Source: Escallonia rubra
Taxonomy: Eukaryota > Streptophyta > Magnoliopsida > Escalloniales > Escalloniaceae
Direction: 5' to 3'
Assembly: GCA_033065855.1 (NCBI GenBank)
Contig: JAVXUO010001947.1
Location: 1-64,000, forward strand
DNA: 64,000 bases
Positions 30,101 through 42,040 of the stretch are shown piece after piece. The position numbers were made by a program, and so were the translations under genes. Numbering within the stretch: the stretch's first letter is position 1; each line of letters begins with the position of its first letter. The notes below the pieces were generated by a model. That model was not told the DNA's origin, searched no databases, and worked only from the letters and a program-made list of their open reading frames with translations.

Positions 30101-33100
30101 ACCTGTGTAGATGATATGATGTGGTCAATTACTCAGGTATACAAGATCTGGTTTTGGTTATGATTGTGAATTGGTTTTGAGTTGGTTTTGAGTTGATTCT
30201 GAACTCATTTTCAAAGTATACAAGTTCATATTCTCTAGTCTTCACAAGTTTATGTCATAGTTGTAAGTAACCACCCCCACATTCTCTCCAAAGAGCCATT
30301 TTTATGATTTGGCAAAATTACCCCTAATTAACAGACATGGAAGAGCTTTTGTACATGAAAATACACATCCAAACCAATGGACCCAATTAAAGCCAAAAGT
30401 AAACTACACCCATTGACAAATGTGGGGTGGAGGTGTCATTAGTCCTTGTTGTGAAATTGATGAAACTCTTATGTAAACCCATTGACACATCTCCGCGGGG
30501 CGTGGGGGATGGGTTGTCATTAGTCCTTATTTCAAAGCACATATGGCATATTGAGCTCACAAAATAAGCTTTTTGTTGCCAAACTGAATCAGCTGGCTAC
30601 ATTATCTAGGCAAGGCAACGAAATTCCTTCTTGACCCACTCGAAAACTAGGAAGCGAGTTATAGGGGTGGGTGCGGCACACCCAGTAGAATCTTTTTCCA
30701 GAAATCACAGTGCATTAGACACCACTATATATGTTCGAGCCCAAAGAGAAATCGTTGAATTTTTTTCTGCTTTTATGATAGTTTGGATTTCTGTTTATGA
30801 GGTACTTCATAAGCGAAAATGGACCACGAAAGGAAGTAATTTAGGAATGAACACCGAAAATATAACGTCCTAGTGCTTACTCATTCTGTTTATTTGTTTA
30901 CTAACTAAAATCGCGTCCCGTACTATGCACGGAAAGGGTGCTAATTAATTATGAAGTAGAGGAAGGGATATCACGGGATTAGATGGTTAGAGTTCATAGG
31001 ATTGGAGGTTATTTTGTAGGCAATCAAAATTTAACACATATTAAGCTCTATTTTAAAATTGTAAGAATCCAAAAAAATAGGATTAGAATTTTAGAAGACG
31101 TGAAAGATGACAATAAAATCTAAGTACATATATAATAGATTAGTACCTTGTCTTTAAACGTCATGAGTAAGAATAGGCATAGAAGCATGCTTCGTCTGTT
31201 CTTTAAATATAAATGAAGACTGTATAACAAGAATTTGGGGGATATGATTTTCGTTATTTATTATTCATAGTCAATGTTTGACCCCTCAAGCACAGATGCC
31301 TGCCTTTTCTTATTGCACCCGTTGACTGTTCCCAGATATTCAAGTGAGTCTACGCAGATTACGACTTTGGTCTTTTGGGTGTAAAAATTTCAACGTATTT
31401 GTACGTAACTTGCACGGAAGTCAGAAACTAGCTCATGTAACATCACAGTCACGCAGCACATATAAAGACACAATGCTGTGCTACAACTCCTTGGGTGCTC
31501 TGCTAACTACACAGCTTCTTGGAGACGATACACACAGTACATAAGGCCGAGTGTCTGCAAAACGTACTGGCATGATTATTCCGAAGAGATGATTTCACAT
31601 ATGAGTATTTGCATGCATGGATAACCCTGCGCGGAGGGACTCTGATGCTATGCATAGTGGCGTTATGCCTTGTGCCTTTCTCTCTGTATTTTCATAACGA
31701 AACATGTAACATATGATGTACAATAGCGAAATTGCTACAAAAGACCGTAACTCGGAAACATATATATCCCACTTTCTTTTCTTCCTTTACTAGCTACTAA
31801 ATTAGCTCTATGGCAATTTTTTCTGATTAGTTTGAATGTAAGTGCATGCATGTATGTATGTATGCGTGCGTGCATGTGAAATTTCAACTTAAAAGTCCAT
31901 TTCACCTTTTCTTCCCCACATTAAAAGTAGTCACGTCCTCTTCAAGAAAAGCTTTTTCATGGGTGTTGAGAAACCCTTCATGGTGTACCCCTTATCTTCG
32001 GTGCTTATTGATGCCTACATATATTTCATAATGTTGACCAGATCAGCCAAAATTACGTTCAGCACACTCTAAGAGTAGTACTGGAGAAGAGGGTTAGGGT
32101 TGGGGTTGGCTTAGCCTTTATGGTTTGATGGATGGAGCGGCCATGAGTCGGTGGGGCGGTCCTCATTCCATCTAAGCCATAGAAGGAGTAAAGATGGAAG
32201 AAAGCAAAGGGAAGTGTAAGGTCACCCAAGAAATCAAGTGGTGGGGAAAAAAGGGTTCTTGTGGAAATTGTTGAAGAGCCTTCATTTGCCGGCTTTGACT
32301 TCGAAAAGCCTTTGATTATATGTTACAAAAAGGAGAAAGTCAACAATGTTACCTTACACCCTACTTTTGAAAAAGATATTTGGCTGTTAATTAATATCAC
32401 CTCATGAGCGTACCATATTTCTCAACTTATATACTTTAATACAGAGTTTGGAAAAATGGGTTTTCACCATATTTTTAGCCTCTCATCTTTTCAAAACCTC
32501 ATTTAACTACCTCGTTTCATGGTTTGAGAAGTTTTAACTACCTCATTTAACTGTATTTTTGCGATAATCGTTTCATGGTTTGAGAAGTTTGGCAATAAAT
32601 TGTTTTTTTTTTGTCAATGAAGACAATCTCTTAATTCATACTTATAAAAGTATTTGTTACATTCATAAGTGCAATTTTAAAATTGGCTAATATTACAAAT
32701 CTAGAGTTCGATCAAATTTGTGAAAGCAATTTTTTCTTGAATACCATAGATATGTCACAAAACTCTATTTTTTAAGTTATTTGCATAAAACATTATCCAA
32801 TCTTTAGAATTTACTTAGCCTACTTTGTGTCTCAATTACCACTTTGTGTCTGCTATGCTATTCAAAAATCTAGTCATGCTTCCTTGCAGTGTTCATCAGA
32901 TAAAATTTCTCATAACGTGTCTTTCAATTCTGCTAAAAAATACCTATTATGGCAATTCTTAAGACTTGTGCCTAGTTATCAATTGTTTCTTCAGCATTTG
33001 AAAGACAATCGATATTAAGATATTTGTCGTATTGATTAACTAGCTCACCTCTTCTAGGCTTGGGAACAAATTCATGTTTTAAACTTGTTCTTATATGTGC

Positions 33101-33105
33101 ATTAT
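30101..33105. other. Intergenic; no gene recognised
   Basis: AT-rich sequence without a supported frame. A short local duplication of GTTTCATGGTTTGAGAAGTT occurs at about 32514 and 32569. A poly-T tract lies at 32602-32611, followed by GTCAATGAAGACAATCTC. Some positions could be degraded retroelement, but nothing is diagnostic. Confidence 0.4.
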
Positions 33106-33114
33106 TAAATTTAA

Positions 33115-34393
33115 GGGTCAAGTACAAAATTGTACCTTGTAATATATACGTAATTGTAGTTCACTTCCCATAATTACAACTTTGGCTATATTGTATCATG
33201 TAATGTAATTGACAAAACCATTACAAAACCATTCATTATCGTAACTTTCTTCCAGAAATGCCCTTGTAAGCCGTGCATGTGCATATAATAACAGTAATAT
33301 TGTCATTTTTTTTATTAAATTAAAGTAAATTAAAACAAAGACTAATAAGTATGCTTTTTTAGTTTTCTTATTATCTTATCTTCTCCCTAAGGACTAAATA
33401 ATAACACACCAACAACCCCACACACCACCATCTGGGCTCCAAACCACCAGCAGCCCCACTACCACCACTCTAACAACCACCAACCACCACTCTCATAGCC
33501 ACCACCATGTTTCTTCTAAGTCTCTATAGACCACCTCTGGTTCCTCATGACTGGCACCACCCACCCTTGCAACCGCGTTGTGGCTTTATTTAACTCCTTC
33601 TACAACTCTATTCCAGATCCTTCACACAATCACGACCCAATCCCTAAATTGTCAATCAAAACTCAAATCCCAAATAAATCTAACACAATGCAATTGCAAG
33701 TTGTAAACTTTATCTCAATAGAGACAGATAAAACCCCTAATTTCTCTAAACCTGATTAGAAATTAGAACCCCACTAAGAGAATTGGGCATTCAATCAGTT
33801 CCAACCTTGATTCTTCCATTGACAACGAAAGTTAGTGGCAAGCTTGAGGCGAACAACAGCCATGGCTGCGTGCCTGGTCTCAGTTGTTATGCTTGGCTTG
33901 TCACCAACGAGTGGTGTTGGTGGCCGTCGCCGTCGGCCGCTAAACCCATTATCTCGACCCTCCATCGCACCCATTACCTCCACCACCATAACCCACCACC
34001 TCGACCTTAGCCACCGCCAACATCAAATTTTTTATAACCAGACCCATAAAATCTGAAGAGGGGGAGGGAGGGAGGGAGAGAGAGAGAGATATGAAATAAG
34101 GGGAAGGGGAAGGGGTGGTGCATAGAGGAAAAGGTGAAAAGTCTTTGTTTCCGTTTAATTAAAGAAATATGATCTCAAAAAGTGCTAAAAAGTAGGCAAA
34201 TGACATTATTGCCTTTACTTTGCACATATGCATGGCACATGCATACTTCGAAGGGCACTTTTGAAACAAAATTACGATAAGAAACGGTTTTGCAACGGTT
34301 TTATCCAACACAAGAGACATTATAGCTAAAGTTACAATTACAGATAGTGAACTACAAATACGCATATATTATAGCGTACAATTTGTATAACCC
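33115..34393. mobile_element. Non-autonomous Mutator-like element, perfect 9-bp target duplication
   Basis: Long inverted repeats of about 90 bp are visible. The left arm starts GGGTCAAGTACAAAATTGTA, and the right arm read in reverse starts GGGTTATACAAATTGTACGC. Both continue through TAATATATNCGTA, TTGTAGTTCACT and TTGGCTATA-like blocks. The 9-mer TAAATTTAA lies directly outside both ends (33106-33114 and 34394-34402), diagnostic of Mutator-like transposition. The interior has a CCACCA-rich zone (33400-33540), a short Thr/His/Pro-rich reading zone (33783-34056) and a purine tract (34055-34090). There is no transposase. The cargo may be captured host sequence. Confidence 0.9.
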
Positions 34394-34402
34394 TAAATTT
34401 AA

Positions 34403-35799
34403 AATTATTTTCTACATTTAACTCTGGGTTCCATGCTCGTACATAAGTAGGATACAATGATAGGTGCATATCTGAAAAGACTTTATTTACCTTAGATATG
34501 CTTTCTTTTCTTCCATTTTCTACTGGTTTTCTTCCAAAATAACAATATGTATTTCCATAGATATTGGGCTTTTTATTACTCATTCTTTCTCTACTTTGTT
34601 TAGGTTGTCATTGATTAACCTTTCTACATCTTCCATGTCTATTCCTTCTAATGGATTTAGTGTGTCTTTGAACCACTCATAGAGATGCCTCAGTACAACA
34701 TTGAAGTTCTCTGGGAGGCAATCAGGACGTTGTTTCTTCGGCCTCATTGCTTTTCTGTTTGCATCAAGGAGATAGCGTCTGTGATATGGCACATGAAAAG
34801 CATGCTAGGTGCTGACCCCTATCTTTGGATCAGAATAACACCTTACTAAAAAAATTTAGGCGTTCGACCAATTCAAAGCTTGGATAAAGCTACCTTGGGG
34901 TCTTTGATCTCGCCAGAATTAGAGCATCCAGAAGTTGTAAAGTTTAAATGAAGAAATAGTCTCAAGACGAGGCCTTCAAAGCATTGGAGTCTCAATTCTC
35001 TGAGGTAGACGTTCAAATTAGGGCTCTTGAGATAGCTTTAGCTAAGGTGAGGAAGATGACAGCATCGATAAAGGAATGGATTTGGTTACTGATAATACCA
35101 AGACATGTGAACCCAAGTTCCTCAAGCTTTCCCAAGCTTGTGCTATCTCCAAGGGTGAATTAGAGGCAAATATGGCTTTTATTAGGCAGTCAGCCTAGAA
35201 GTGGGCCGACTGCAAATGTCAAATCATATTTTAGTTTCCATTTGATATACACAATTAATTACTTCTATTACCTGTATATTTGTTCATGTCCCCCTCATGT
35301 AGTTATGTTTTCTTTCTTCACATGATATTTTATAACTACCTTATTGGATTGTGATTCTTAGTCACCCTCGTCTTTTGTCAGCCCAATCTGGCCGATTATG
35401 ACCTTCAATAAAACTGATGATCGATAAAACATTTTTGAATCCATTATCTTCGGACCCCTTGGACCAAGCTACTAGTACTAGCTAAGCCACATAACTCAGC
35501 TTATCCTTAGCCAAATGCGCATGTACCTTTTTCAAACATCCCTTTACAGGTCGCATACCTAACATAGTCTGCTGTTCAACTTAATTCAAAATATAAGATG
35601 CTTTTTACCACTTAACTCGATATCTGCCTGAGGGTTTCACCCGCGAGGGCCACAGACCGATCGAGTCATCTTGCTACTATCGAATCTTCCTTCTGAGCAA
35701 AAGATTGACTTTCCTAACAAGGATTTGGTTGGGTTGTTCCTTCAGCTTAAGCATAAATCACTTGAGAGAGGTGGCAGGTTTCCTGCCAACTACTTTTCT
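34403..35799. other. Degraded coding remnants, probably retroelement
   Basis: A minus-strand frame at 34580-34792 (YHRRYLLDANRKAMRPKKQ ... NPLEGIDMEDVERLI) is protein-like but unrecognised. A plus-strand stretch near 34950-35220 reads DEAFKALESQFSEVDVQI, RALEIALAKVRKMT and, after shifts, LEANMAFIRQSA, a coiled-coil-like remnant. Neither is intact. The context suggests decayed retrotransposon or captured gene. Confidence 0.35.
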
Positions 35800-36421
35800 T
35801 AAAGCAACCCAACAGTATTGATGGACATATGTAGATCGTTCATGGACACCTAAAATGGGTCGACGTCAATCTTATACTCCTTGATCTTTTTTGAAAACTT
35901 GATTAAGCCGCTCTCGATCTTTTCTTGTATTAAATCACAAAACCTAATAAAAATTTTAGATGAATTAGTCCACTTATCGTGATATTTGATGTAGGTTCTA
36001 CCCAGAAGATCTTCAGGTTTGGCATATTTTGCCATGGAGATAGCCTTAAGACACCTTCATTCATTAGGTTCCTTGTAATAGGTTACCTTTGAGATTCGTC
36101 CTCTCTCACTTGCTCTACAACATTTCTTTGTATCTTTAGGACTCAGCTCAAACAAATCATGAAACTCCACCCCCCTCAAATTTGATCATTTAATCAAAAT
36201 GAAGGCCATTTAGGGCTAACTTCACAAACTTGATTTCGGGTAGATAGACTTTGACTATTTTTTTGAATCGCTCTATGAAGTCAGCCACTGGTTTTCTAGT
36301 CATTTGGTGCAGTTTGGCCCAATTTGTGATATAGACCGCCTGGGTTGTTTTGTAACAATGAGCATCGAAAAGATCTTCCATAAAGGCCATAAGCGAACAC
36401 TGAATAATGTGATAGGTGTCA
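35800..36421 (-). pseudogene. Ty3-type gag remnant cut by the chromovirus LTR
   Basis: The minus strand from 36421 reads LFDAHCYKTTQAVYITNWAK, LHQMTRKPVADFIERFKKI and PEIKFVKLALNGLHF. Past stops there is a segment near 36080-36180 (KFEGGGVS, FV, AES, KVQ-like). At 35850-36035 comes GRTYIKYHDKWTNSSKIFI with DLIQEKIESGLIKF and IDVDPF. The order matches the gag of plant Ty3 elements of the Tat/Retand type. The coding trace begins exactly at the LTR boundary 36421/36422, so the chromovirus inserted into this gag. The missing upstream part was not found on the other side. Confidence 0.7.
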
Positions 36422-37520
36422 CGCCGCAAGAAGCGACAACAAATACCATAACACGCTAACCTTATTCCTAAGGTAATCAGACTACACTAGTTTGCATTTG
36501 AAATGAAAAAAGAAAAAAAAAAACACCCATGAAGTCCTTAAGACATATATTACATTCATCCATCCTTACAAATCCAAACCTATAAACACATAAACACACC
36601 ACACTTCTCACTAACTCATAAATAGATGATATATAACTGCATAGCACACCTCACTCCCTATTTACAAGTGAACAAGGACTTACTATCCCTGGTTCTCGGG
36701 CACAAAAGGGTACTCAAATTTTTCCTCGCCTATCTCTTCTTGATTCTCTCCAGTATCTAAGAAGTAGAGATGGAAAGGGGTTAACAACAGCTAAGTAGAG
36801 CAAACATATGACCAACATATATAAAACCCTACCTTCGACAAGATTGGGGTGTTGAACTCATCAAGAGCTCCTTCTTTTGTCAAGAAGAGAACATTCGACC
36901 ATTAGTTACTAATCAGAAATTATCACAGCAAATTCTCTTTTTTTTCTTCCTTCTTCAAGCTCTCAATCCTCCTCTCTAATTTTTCTACAAGTAGGCACCT
37001 GCCCTCTCTCTTCTCATCTTGTTTCTACTTCAAAAGGTAGAAAACATGAGTCACTAAAGTTTAGAGAAATCTGCTGAGTTTTTTTCCCTAGAGAAACAAG
37101 TGTTTCAAGGGTATTAGACCCCTTCCAAGTCTTACCGATAAGAACATGACAACCAAATCAATTTCTAGACCTAATAAGCTCCATTAATACTAATTAACCT
37201 AGATTAGTAACTAAGTAATCACAATTAGCTTAATCAAGATTAGGCAAAACTAATCAAGCTTAGTCACATGTTAACCTTGACTAGTCTAGATTAGCATATA
37301 ATCACGATTAGAGCTCAACTAATCATGCTTAGGGATAACTAATCAGGATTAAGAATAAACGAATCCACCAACACAGGCATACAACTTGTTCTAAATAAAT
37401 AGGTCACGAAAACAACTCATATAATGCATAAGATCTTCCAACTAAGAATGATATCGCGCTACATGCATAATAACAAGCATGAAATAAAGTTTACAGCTAG
37501 GTTAAACTAAGCTCCTCACA
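36422..37520 (-). repeat. 3' LTR of the Tekay/Del-type chromovirus, internally deleted
   Basis: On the minus strand it starts TGTGAGGAGCTTAG after the polypurine tract. Positions 36422-36822 match 42041-42440 of the other LTR. Positions 36823-36865 match 43413-43455. The 972 bp between those matches in the right copy is missing here. The breakpoint shares CATA on both sides, suggesting a small-homology deletion. The rest (36866-37520) has no counterpart in the truncated right LTR. Confidence 0.75.
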
Positions 37521-37533
37521 CCTACCCCTCCTT
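37521..37533 (-). other. Polypurine tract
   Basis: The minus strand reads AAGGAGGGGTAGG immediately before the LTR start TGTGAGG. This is the plus-strand primer site of the element and fixes the inner border of the 3' LTR. Confidence 0.75.
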
Positions 37534-37559
37534 AAAAGAATTTAGTCCCTAAATTCATA

Positions 37560-38840
37560 CCTCACCAAGGAAAAAGATGGAGATACTTCTCTCTGATTTC
37601 AGCCTCTCTCTCTCATGTAGCTTCTTCAATTCCATGGTGTTTCCATAACACCTTAACAAGCGATGTGTTCCTATTCTGTAGCGCTTGTTCCTTTCGGTCC
37701 AAAATCTGAATCGGTTGCTCGACATAAGTTAAGTCAATCAGAATCGGTTCATGATGCAATACATGTGAAGGATCAGGCTCATACCTCATCAACATAGATA
37801 CGTGAAAAAAATCATGTATACCAGCTAGCGATGGTGGCAATGCAACCCGATATGCTACTGCACCAATCCGTTCCAAAATCGCAAAGGGGTCAATGTAGCG
37901 CGGTGTCAGTTTTCCTTTCTTTCCAAACGTGTTAACCCCTTTAGAAGGTGAAACACGTACTCCTATAGCAAATTCCAAATCTCCTTTTCTTTTATCCGCA
38001 TAACTTTTTTGTCTATTCCTAGCTTTAACAAATTATCACATATCACCTTCATTGTTCTGTGGTTTCTTGCACCAATTTAGATCCAAGTAACTGTTTTTCA
38101 CCAACTTCAACCCAACAAATTGGAGATCTGTACTTCCTACCATAAAGAGCTTCAAATGGTACTATTTCAATGCTAAAGTGGTAGCTATTATTGTAAGAAA
38201 ACTCCATAAGTGTCAAGTGATCATCTCAGTTACTTTTCAATTCCATAGCACATGCTCATAACATATCATCCAAGATCTGAATTGTTCTTTTGTTTTGACC
38301 ATCTGTTTTGTATGGAAATATATGTTAAAAGCAAGTTTACTTCCCATAGCATCTTGAAAAGCCAAAATCTCGAAGTAAAATGAGGATCTCAATCTGAAAT
38401 AATGCTTACCGATAATCTATGGAATCTAACAATCTCTTTTATATACAATCGTGCCAACTTCTCTAAGGTGTAAGTTACATTTATAGCAAGAAAGTGAGTA
38501 GATTTAGTAAGTCTATCAACAATTACCCAAATAGCATCATGTCCATTTCGAGTTGGAGGTAAAACTGATACAAAGTCCATCGTAATATGCTCTCATTTTC
38601 ACTCGGGCATAAATAACGGTTGAAGTGACCCTAGCTGGTTTGCAATGTTCCAACTTAACTTGTTGACATGTGAGACATTTTGCAACAAATTCAGCCATAT
38701 CTTTTTTCATGTTACTCCACCAATAACTAGATTTCAAATTCTTATACATTTTAATACTTTTGGGGTGGATAGAGTACTTGGATCGATATGCTTCTTCCAT
38801 TATCTCTCGTCTCAAACTAGCATCATTAGGATACATATTA
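37560..38840 (-). pseudogene. Chromovirus integrase with chromodomain-like C-terminus
   Basis: On the minus strand, the zinc-binding region (KCLTCQQVK, 38537-38836) is followed by the core (MDFVSVLPPTRNGHDAIWVI and VDRLTKSTHFLA, 38389-38580). A further fragment near 38090-38190 reads [19 protein letters not shown]. At 37613-37978 comes the C-terminal module GKKGKLTPRYIDPFAILERI, then HDFFHVSMLMRY and VKVLWKHHGIEEAT. The last segment is the start of the chromodomain seen in the Tekay/Del clade, which directs insertion into heterochromatin. A stop follows EEAT where the family has Trp. Several other stops break the frame. Confidence 0.85.
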
Positions 38841-38989
38841 TCTTACCAATTCGGAGCAAACCATCACTGTGCAATGTAAAATCTGATAAGGAACTCAAAT
38901 CTTTCAAAATAGCTTGTACTTCTGGATCTCATGCTTGTTCTTCTTTAATCCTTTCTATCAAAATAGGTTGCATGCTAATATTAGTAAAG

Positions 38990-40265
38990 ACAATACATGT
39001 CTTAAGTAGTCAAGGTTCCAAACGCATGTATCTTCTAACAATTTCCATTCTTTTATCATCAAGCATGCAACCATAGATTTTTCTACTCAATGCATCAGCA
39101 ACCACGTTAGCTTTGCCCGGATGATATTGGATAGTGCAATTATAATCATTTAGAAGTTCCATCCATCTACTTTGCCTCATATTAAGCTCTTTCGGTAAAA
39201 ATAAATACCTCAAGCTTTTATGGTGTGTGTACACTTCAAATGCTGCTCTATATAAGTAATGCCGCCATTTATGCTGGGCAAATACAATTGTTGCCAATTC
39301 TAAATCATGTGTGGGATAGTTTTGCTCATAAGGTTTTAGCTTTCTCGAAGCATATGCTATTATCTTTCCTCGCTACATTAGAACACAAACAGACATGTGA
39401 GGCATCATTGTAGATTATAAAGTTATCATTGCCTTCTGGTAGAGTTAGAATAGGAGCTGAAATCAATCGTTGCTTCAATTCTTGAAAACTAGCCTCACAC
39501 TTTGTATCACAAACAAACTTCACTAATTTTTTAGTAAGCTTTGTTAATGGACTTGAAATCGTTGAGAAATTTTCCACAAATCTACCAGTCCCAAAAAGCT
39601 ACAAACCTCTTTCACAGTAGCCGGTCTTTGCCAATTTACAACTGCTTCAATCTTTATCGTATCTACAGATACACTTGCACTATATATAATATGTCCCAAA
39701 AATGATACTTGCTCGAGCCGAAATTTGCATTTGCTAAACTTTGCGTACAATTTCTTTTCACGTAAAACTTACAACACTATCCGTAAATGGTACTCATGAT
39801 ATTCACGGTCCTTGGAATATACAAGAATATCATCAATGAAGACTACAACAAAGGAATCCAAGTATGGATTTAAAACACGATTCATCATGTCCATGAAGGT
39901 TGCTGGAGCATTAGTAACACCAAACAGCATAACAAGAAACTCATAATGACCATAACGTGTTCTAAAAGCTATTTTGGGTACATCTTCTTTCCAGACATTC
40001 AATTGATGATATCTAGACCTCAAATCAAGCTTAGAAAATATTGTTGCACCCTATAATTGATCAAACAAGTTATCAATGTGTGGAAGTGGGTATTTGTTCC
40101 TCATAGTCACATGGTTTAATTGCCTATAATCAATGCACAATCTCAATGAATCGTCTTTCTTTTTAACAAATAATACGGGAGCACCCCACGGCGATACACT
40201 TGGCTGAATAAGGCCTTTATCCAATAGTTCTTGCAACTGAACTTTCAACTCTCTTAGAGCCATTA
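38990..40265 (-). pseudogene. Chromovirus reverse transcriptase and RNase H
   Basis: The minus strand shows the palm start ([38 protein letters not shown], 40051-40263). The catalytic box [11 protein letters not shown] follows at about 39829-39840, then the connection segment (KCKFRLEQVSFLGHII, 39544-39750), and RNase H sequence (39326-39577 and 39010-39297) ending [20 protein letters not shown]. An in-frame TAG at 40051-40053 interrupts the palm between FDQL and [11 protein letters not shown]. Other stops and shifts separate the blocks. Motifs are otherwise well kept, so decay is moderate. Confidence 0.9.
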
Positions 40266-40541
40266 TATATGGAGTTTAGAAACTGGACTTTTTCATGGTA
40301 GTAACTCAATAACAAATTCAAATTCTCGATCAGGGGGTAGAGCTTTTATATCTTTGGGGAACACATCACTAAACTCACGAACAACTGGAATGTCTTCAAT
40401 TTTCTACTCTTTCTTACCGTGATTAATTGCATAATAAAGGTACCTTACAAAACCTCTAGAAAACAATTTACGAGCATGAATAGCATAAATAATAGGTGTT
40501 GAAGAAAATCCTTTATCCCTGACAAATTTCAGTATACCTTG

Positions 40542-41918
40542 TTACGACATAGTAAAAGTAACACTCTTAGCATGATGTCGAGATAACGAGTCCATACCAA
40601 GAATGACATCCAAATTCTGAAGGGGTAAAAGTGTCAAATCACAGTTAAGTCCCTTACCACACACTATTACTGGGCATGATCTATATATGATGTCATTAGG
40701 TAAGGATTCCCCCGTAGGTATAGTCACCACAAGTTCATATGGTAAACTGTCAGCTTTCTTACCCAAATGATACACAAAATGTGGGGCTACATAAGAATGT
40801 GATGAACTTGGATCAATCAAAACTCGTGCCAAGTGCTGAAAAATAGAAAGTGTACCTCCAATCACTTTGGCCGAATTTTTTGCCTCCTCTTGTCCTAAAG
40901 CAAAAGCTCTTCCCTGAAGTCTTGGTTTCCCGGTACCTCGGTTCGTGCTCATTCCTAGCTTGCCACTTTGCTGAACCGATTTTGGCCTCGGATTAGGACA
41001 GTCATTCACATGGTGATCCAAAAATTCGCAATAATAACATTTCCCTTCCTTGCTCCAGCAAGAATCAAAATTACTTGCTGAATTTACTGAGTTACAAGCT
41101 TGCCCCTAGGTTGCTGCATGTTTCATTGATCATGCCCTTTGCACTTTAATACCACCAATATTTAAATTCCTTCCATCTTGCCAATTCGAAAGATTTAGTC
41201 TACTTCCACTAAACCCTGTCATTTTCCTCTGTATGTTCCCATCACTCTTCTCAATGAGCAAAGTTATGCCTACCATTTCGTAATAGTCATCAATATTAAA
41301 AATTGAGATCTTTTCTCGGATTTCAGACTTCAAACCTTCTTGAAACTTTCTTGCCCTATTATCTTCTCCCTCTACCAAGTATGAAGCATGCCCAGCCAAT
41401 GATGTGAACTTGGTTGCATATTGTTGCACTGTTAGATTACCCTGCTCAAAATTCAGAAACTCAGCCTCCTTTTTCAGTTTAACACTTCGACGAATGTAGT
41501 TTTAATTGAATTCGATTTTGAACAATTTCCAAGTGCGAACTGTTTGAGCCGCTGTCCATTTGCTATCAATCATTTCCCACCGACAAGAAACATCATTTTC
41601 AAGTCTAAAAGTTGCAAGTAATAATTTCATCTCATCATTCAGCCCTATGGTTTTAAAGATTTTCTCCAAGTTCCTTATCAAATTTTCAGTTTTGTTTGGA
41701 TCACCATCTCTGACAAAATCCAGTGGATGCATATTCATGAAATTCTTTAGCATTTCAGATTTACCTGACCCTTCTAGATCATGGTTAGACCCTCGGTGGT
41801 TGAGATTATTATTATGTTGATTCTCCATGCAAGAGACCATAAGCCCCAATATCACATACATTTCTTGCAAAGCATCGTCTATGTCTTCCCCCAAAGAACT
41901 TGCTTCTCTGTCAGCCAT
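40542..41918 (-). pseudogene. Chromovirus gag with zinc knuckle, and protease
   Basis: The minus-strand gag starts near 41918 (MADREASSLGEDIDDALQ), with the core at 41502-41700 (RNLEKIFKTIGLNDEMKLLL). A further piece is at 41130-41429 (QQYATKFTSLAGHASYLVEG). A CX2CX4HX4C zinc knuckle (C-YY-C, H, C) is encoded at 40998-41039. Protease follows at 40542-41021, with VLIDPSSSHSYVAP at the active-site position near 40800-40814. The family has DSGA or DPGS there, so the glycine is replaced by Ser. Stops split the gag. Confidence 0.85.
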
Positions 41919-42021
41919 TCATACCTATAAAGAGGCATGAAATCAGAGAAAACCGAAGTTCTAAGATCAAGTTTAAAACTTAACTCCGAAGATCATATCC
42001 TAGCTAAAAAGCAAAACTTAT

Positions 42022-42033
42022 GCTCTAATACCA
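42022..42033 (-). other. Primer-binding site (initiator tRNA-Met type)
   Basis: The minus strand reads TGGTATTAGAGC, one change from the plant initiator-Met site, seven bases after the LTR end. It identifies the right-hand LTR as the 5' LTR. Confidence 0.8.
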
Positions 42034-42040
42034 TCTTAGT

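Noticed and set aside
30101..33105. Search by eye for microRNA precursors and tRNA genes
   Set aside because: No mature sequence of the conserved plant families I checked (such as miR156, 159, 166, 172, 396) and no tRNA fold was recognised. A folding scan was not possible.
37560..41918. Endogenous plant pararetrovirus (caulimovirid) considered for the reverse transcriptase
   Set aside because: Integrase, chromodomain-like end, paired LTRs and tRNA-Met primer site show a Ty3 LTR retrotransposon. No movement or coat protein motif was seen.
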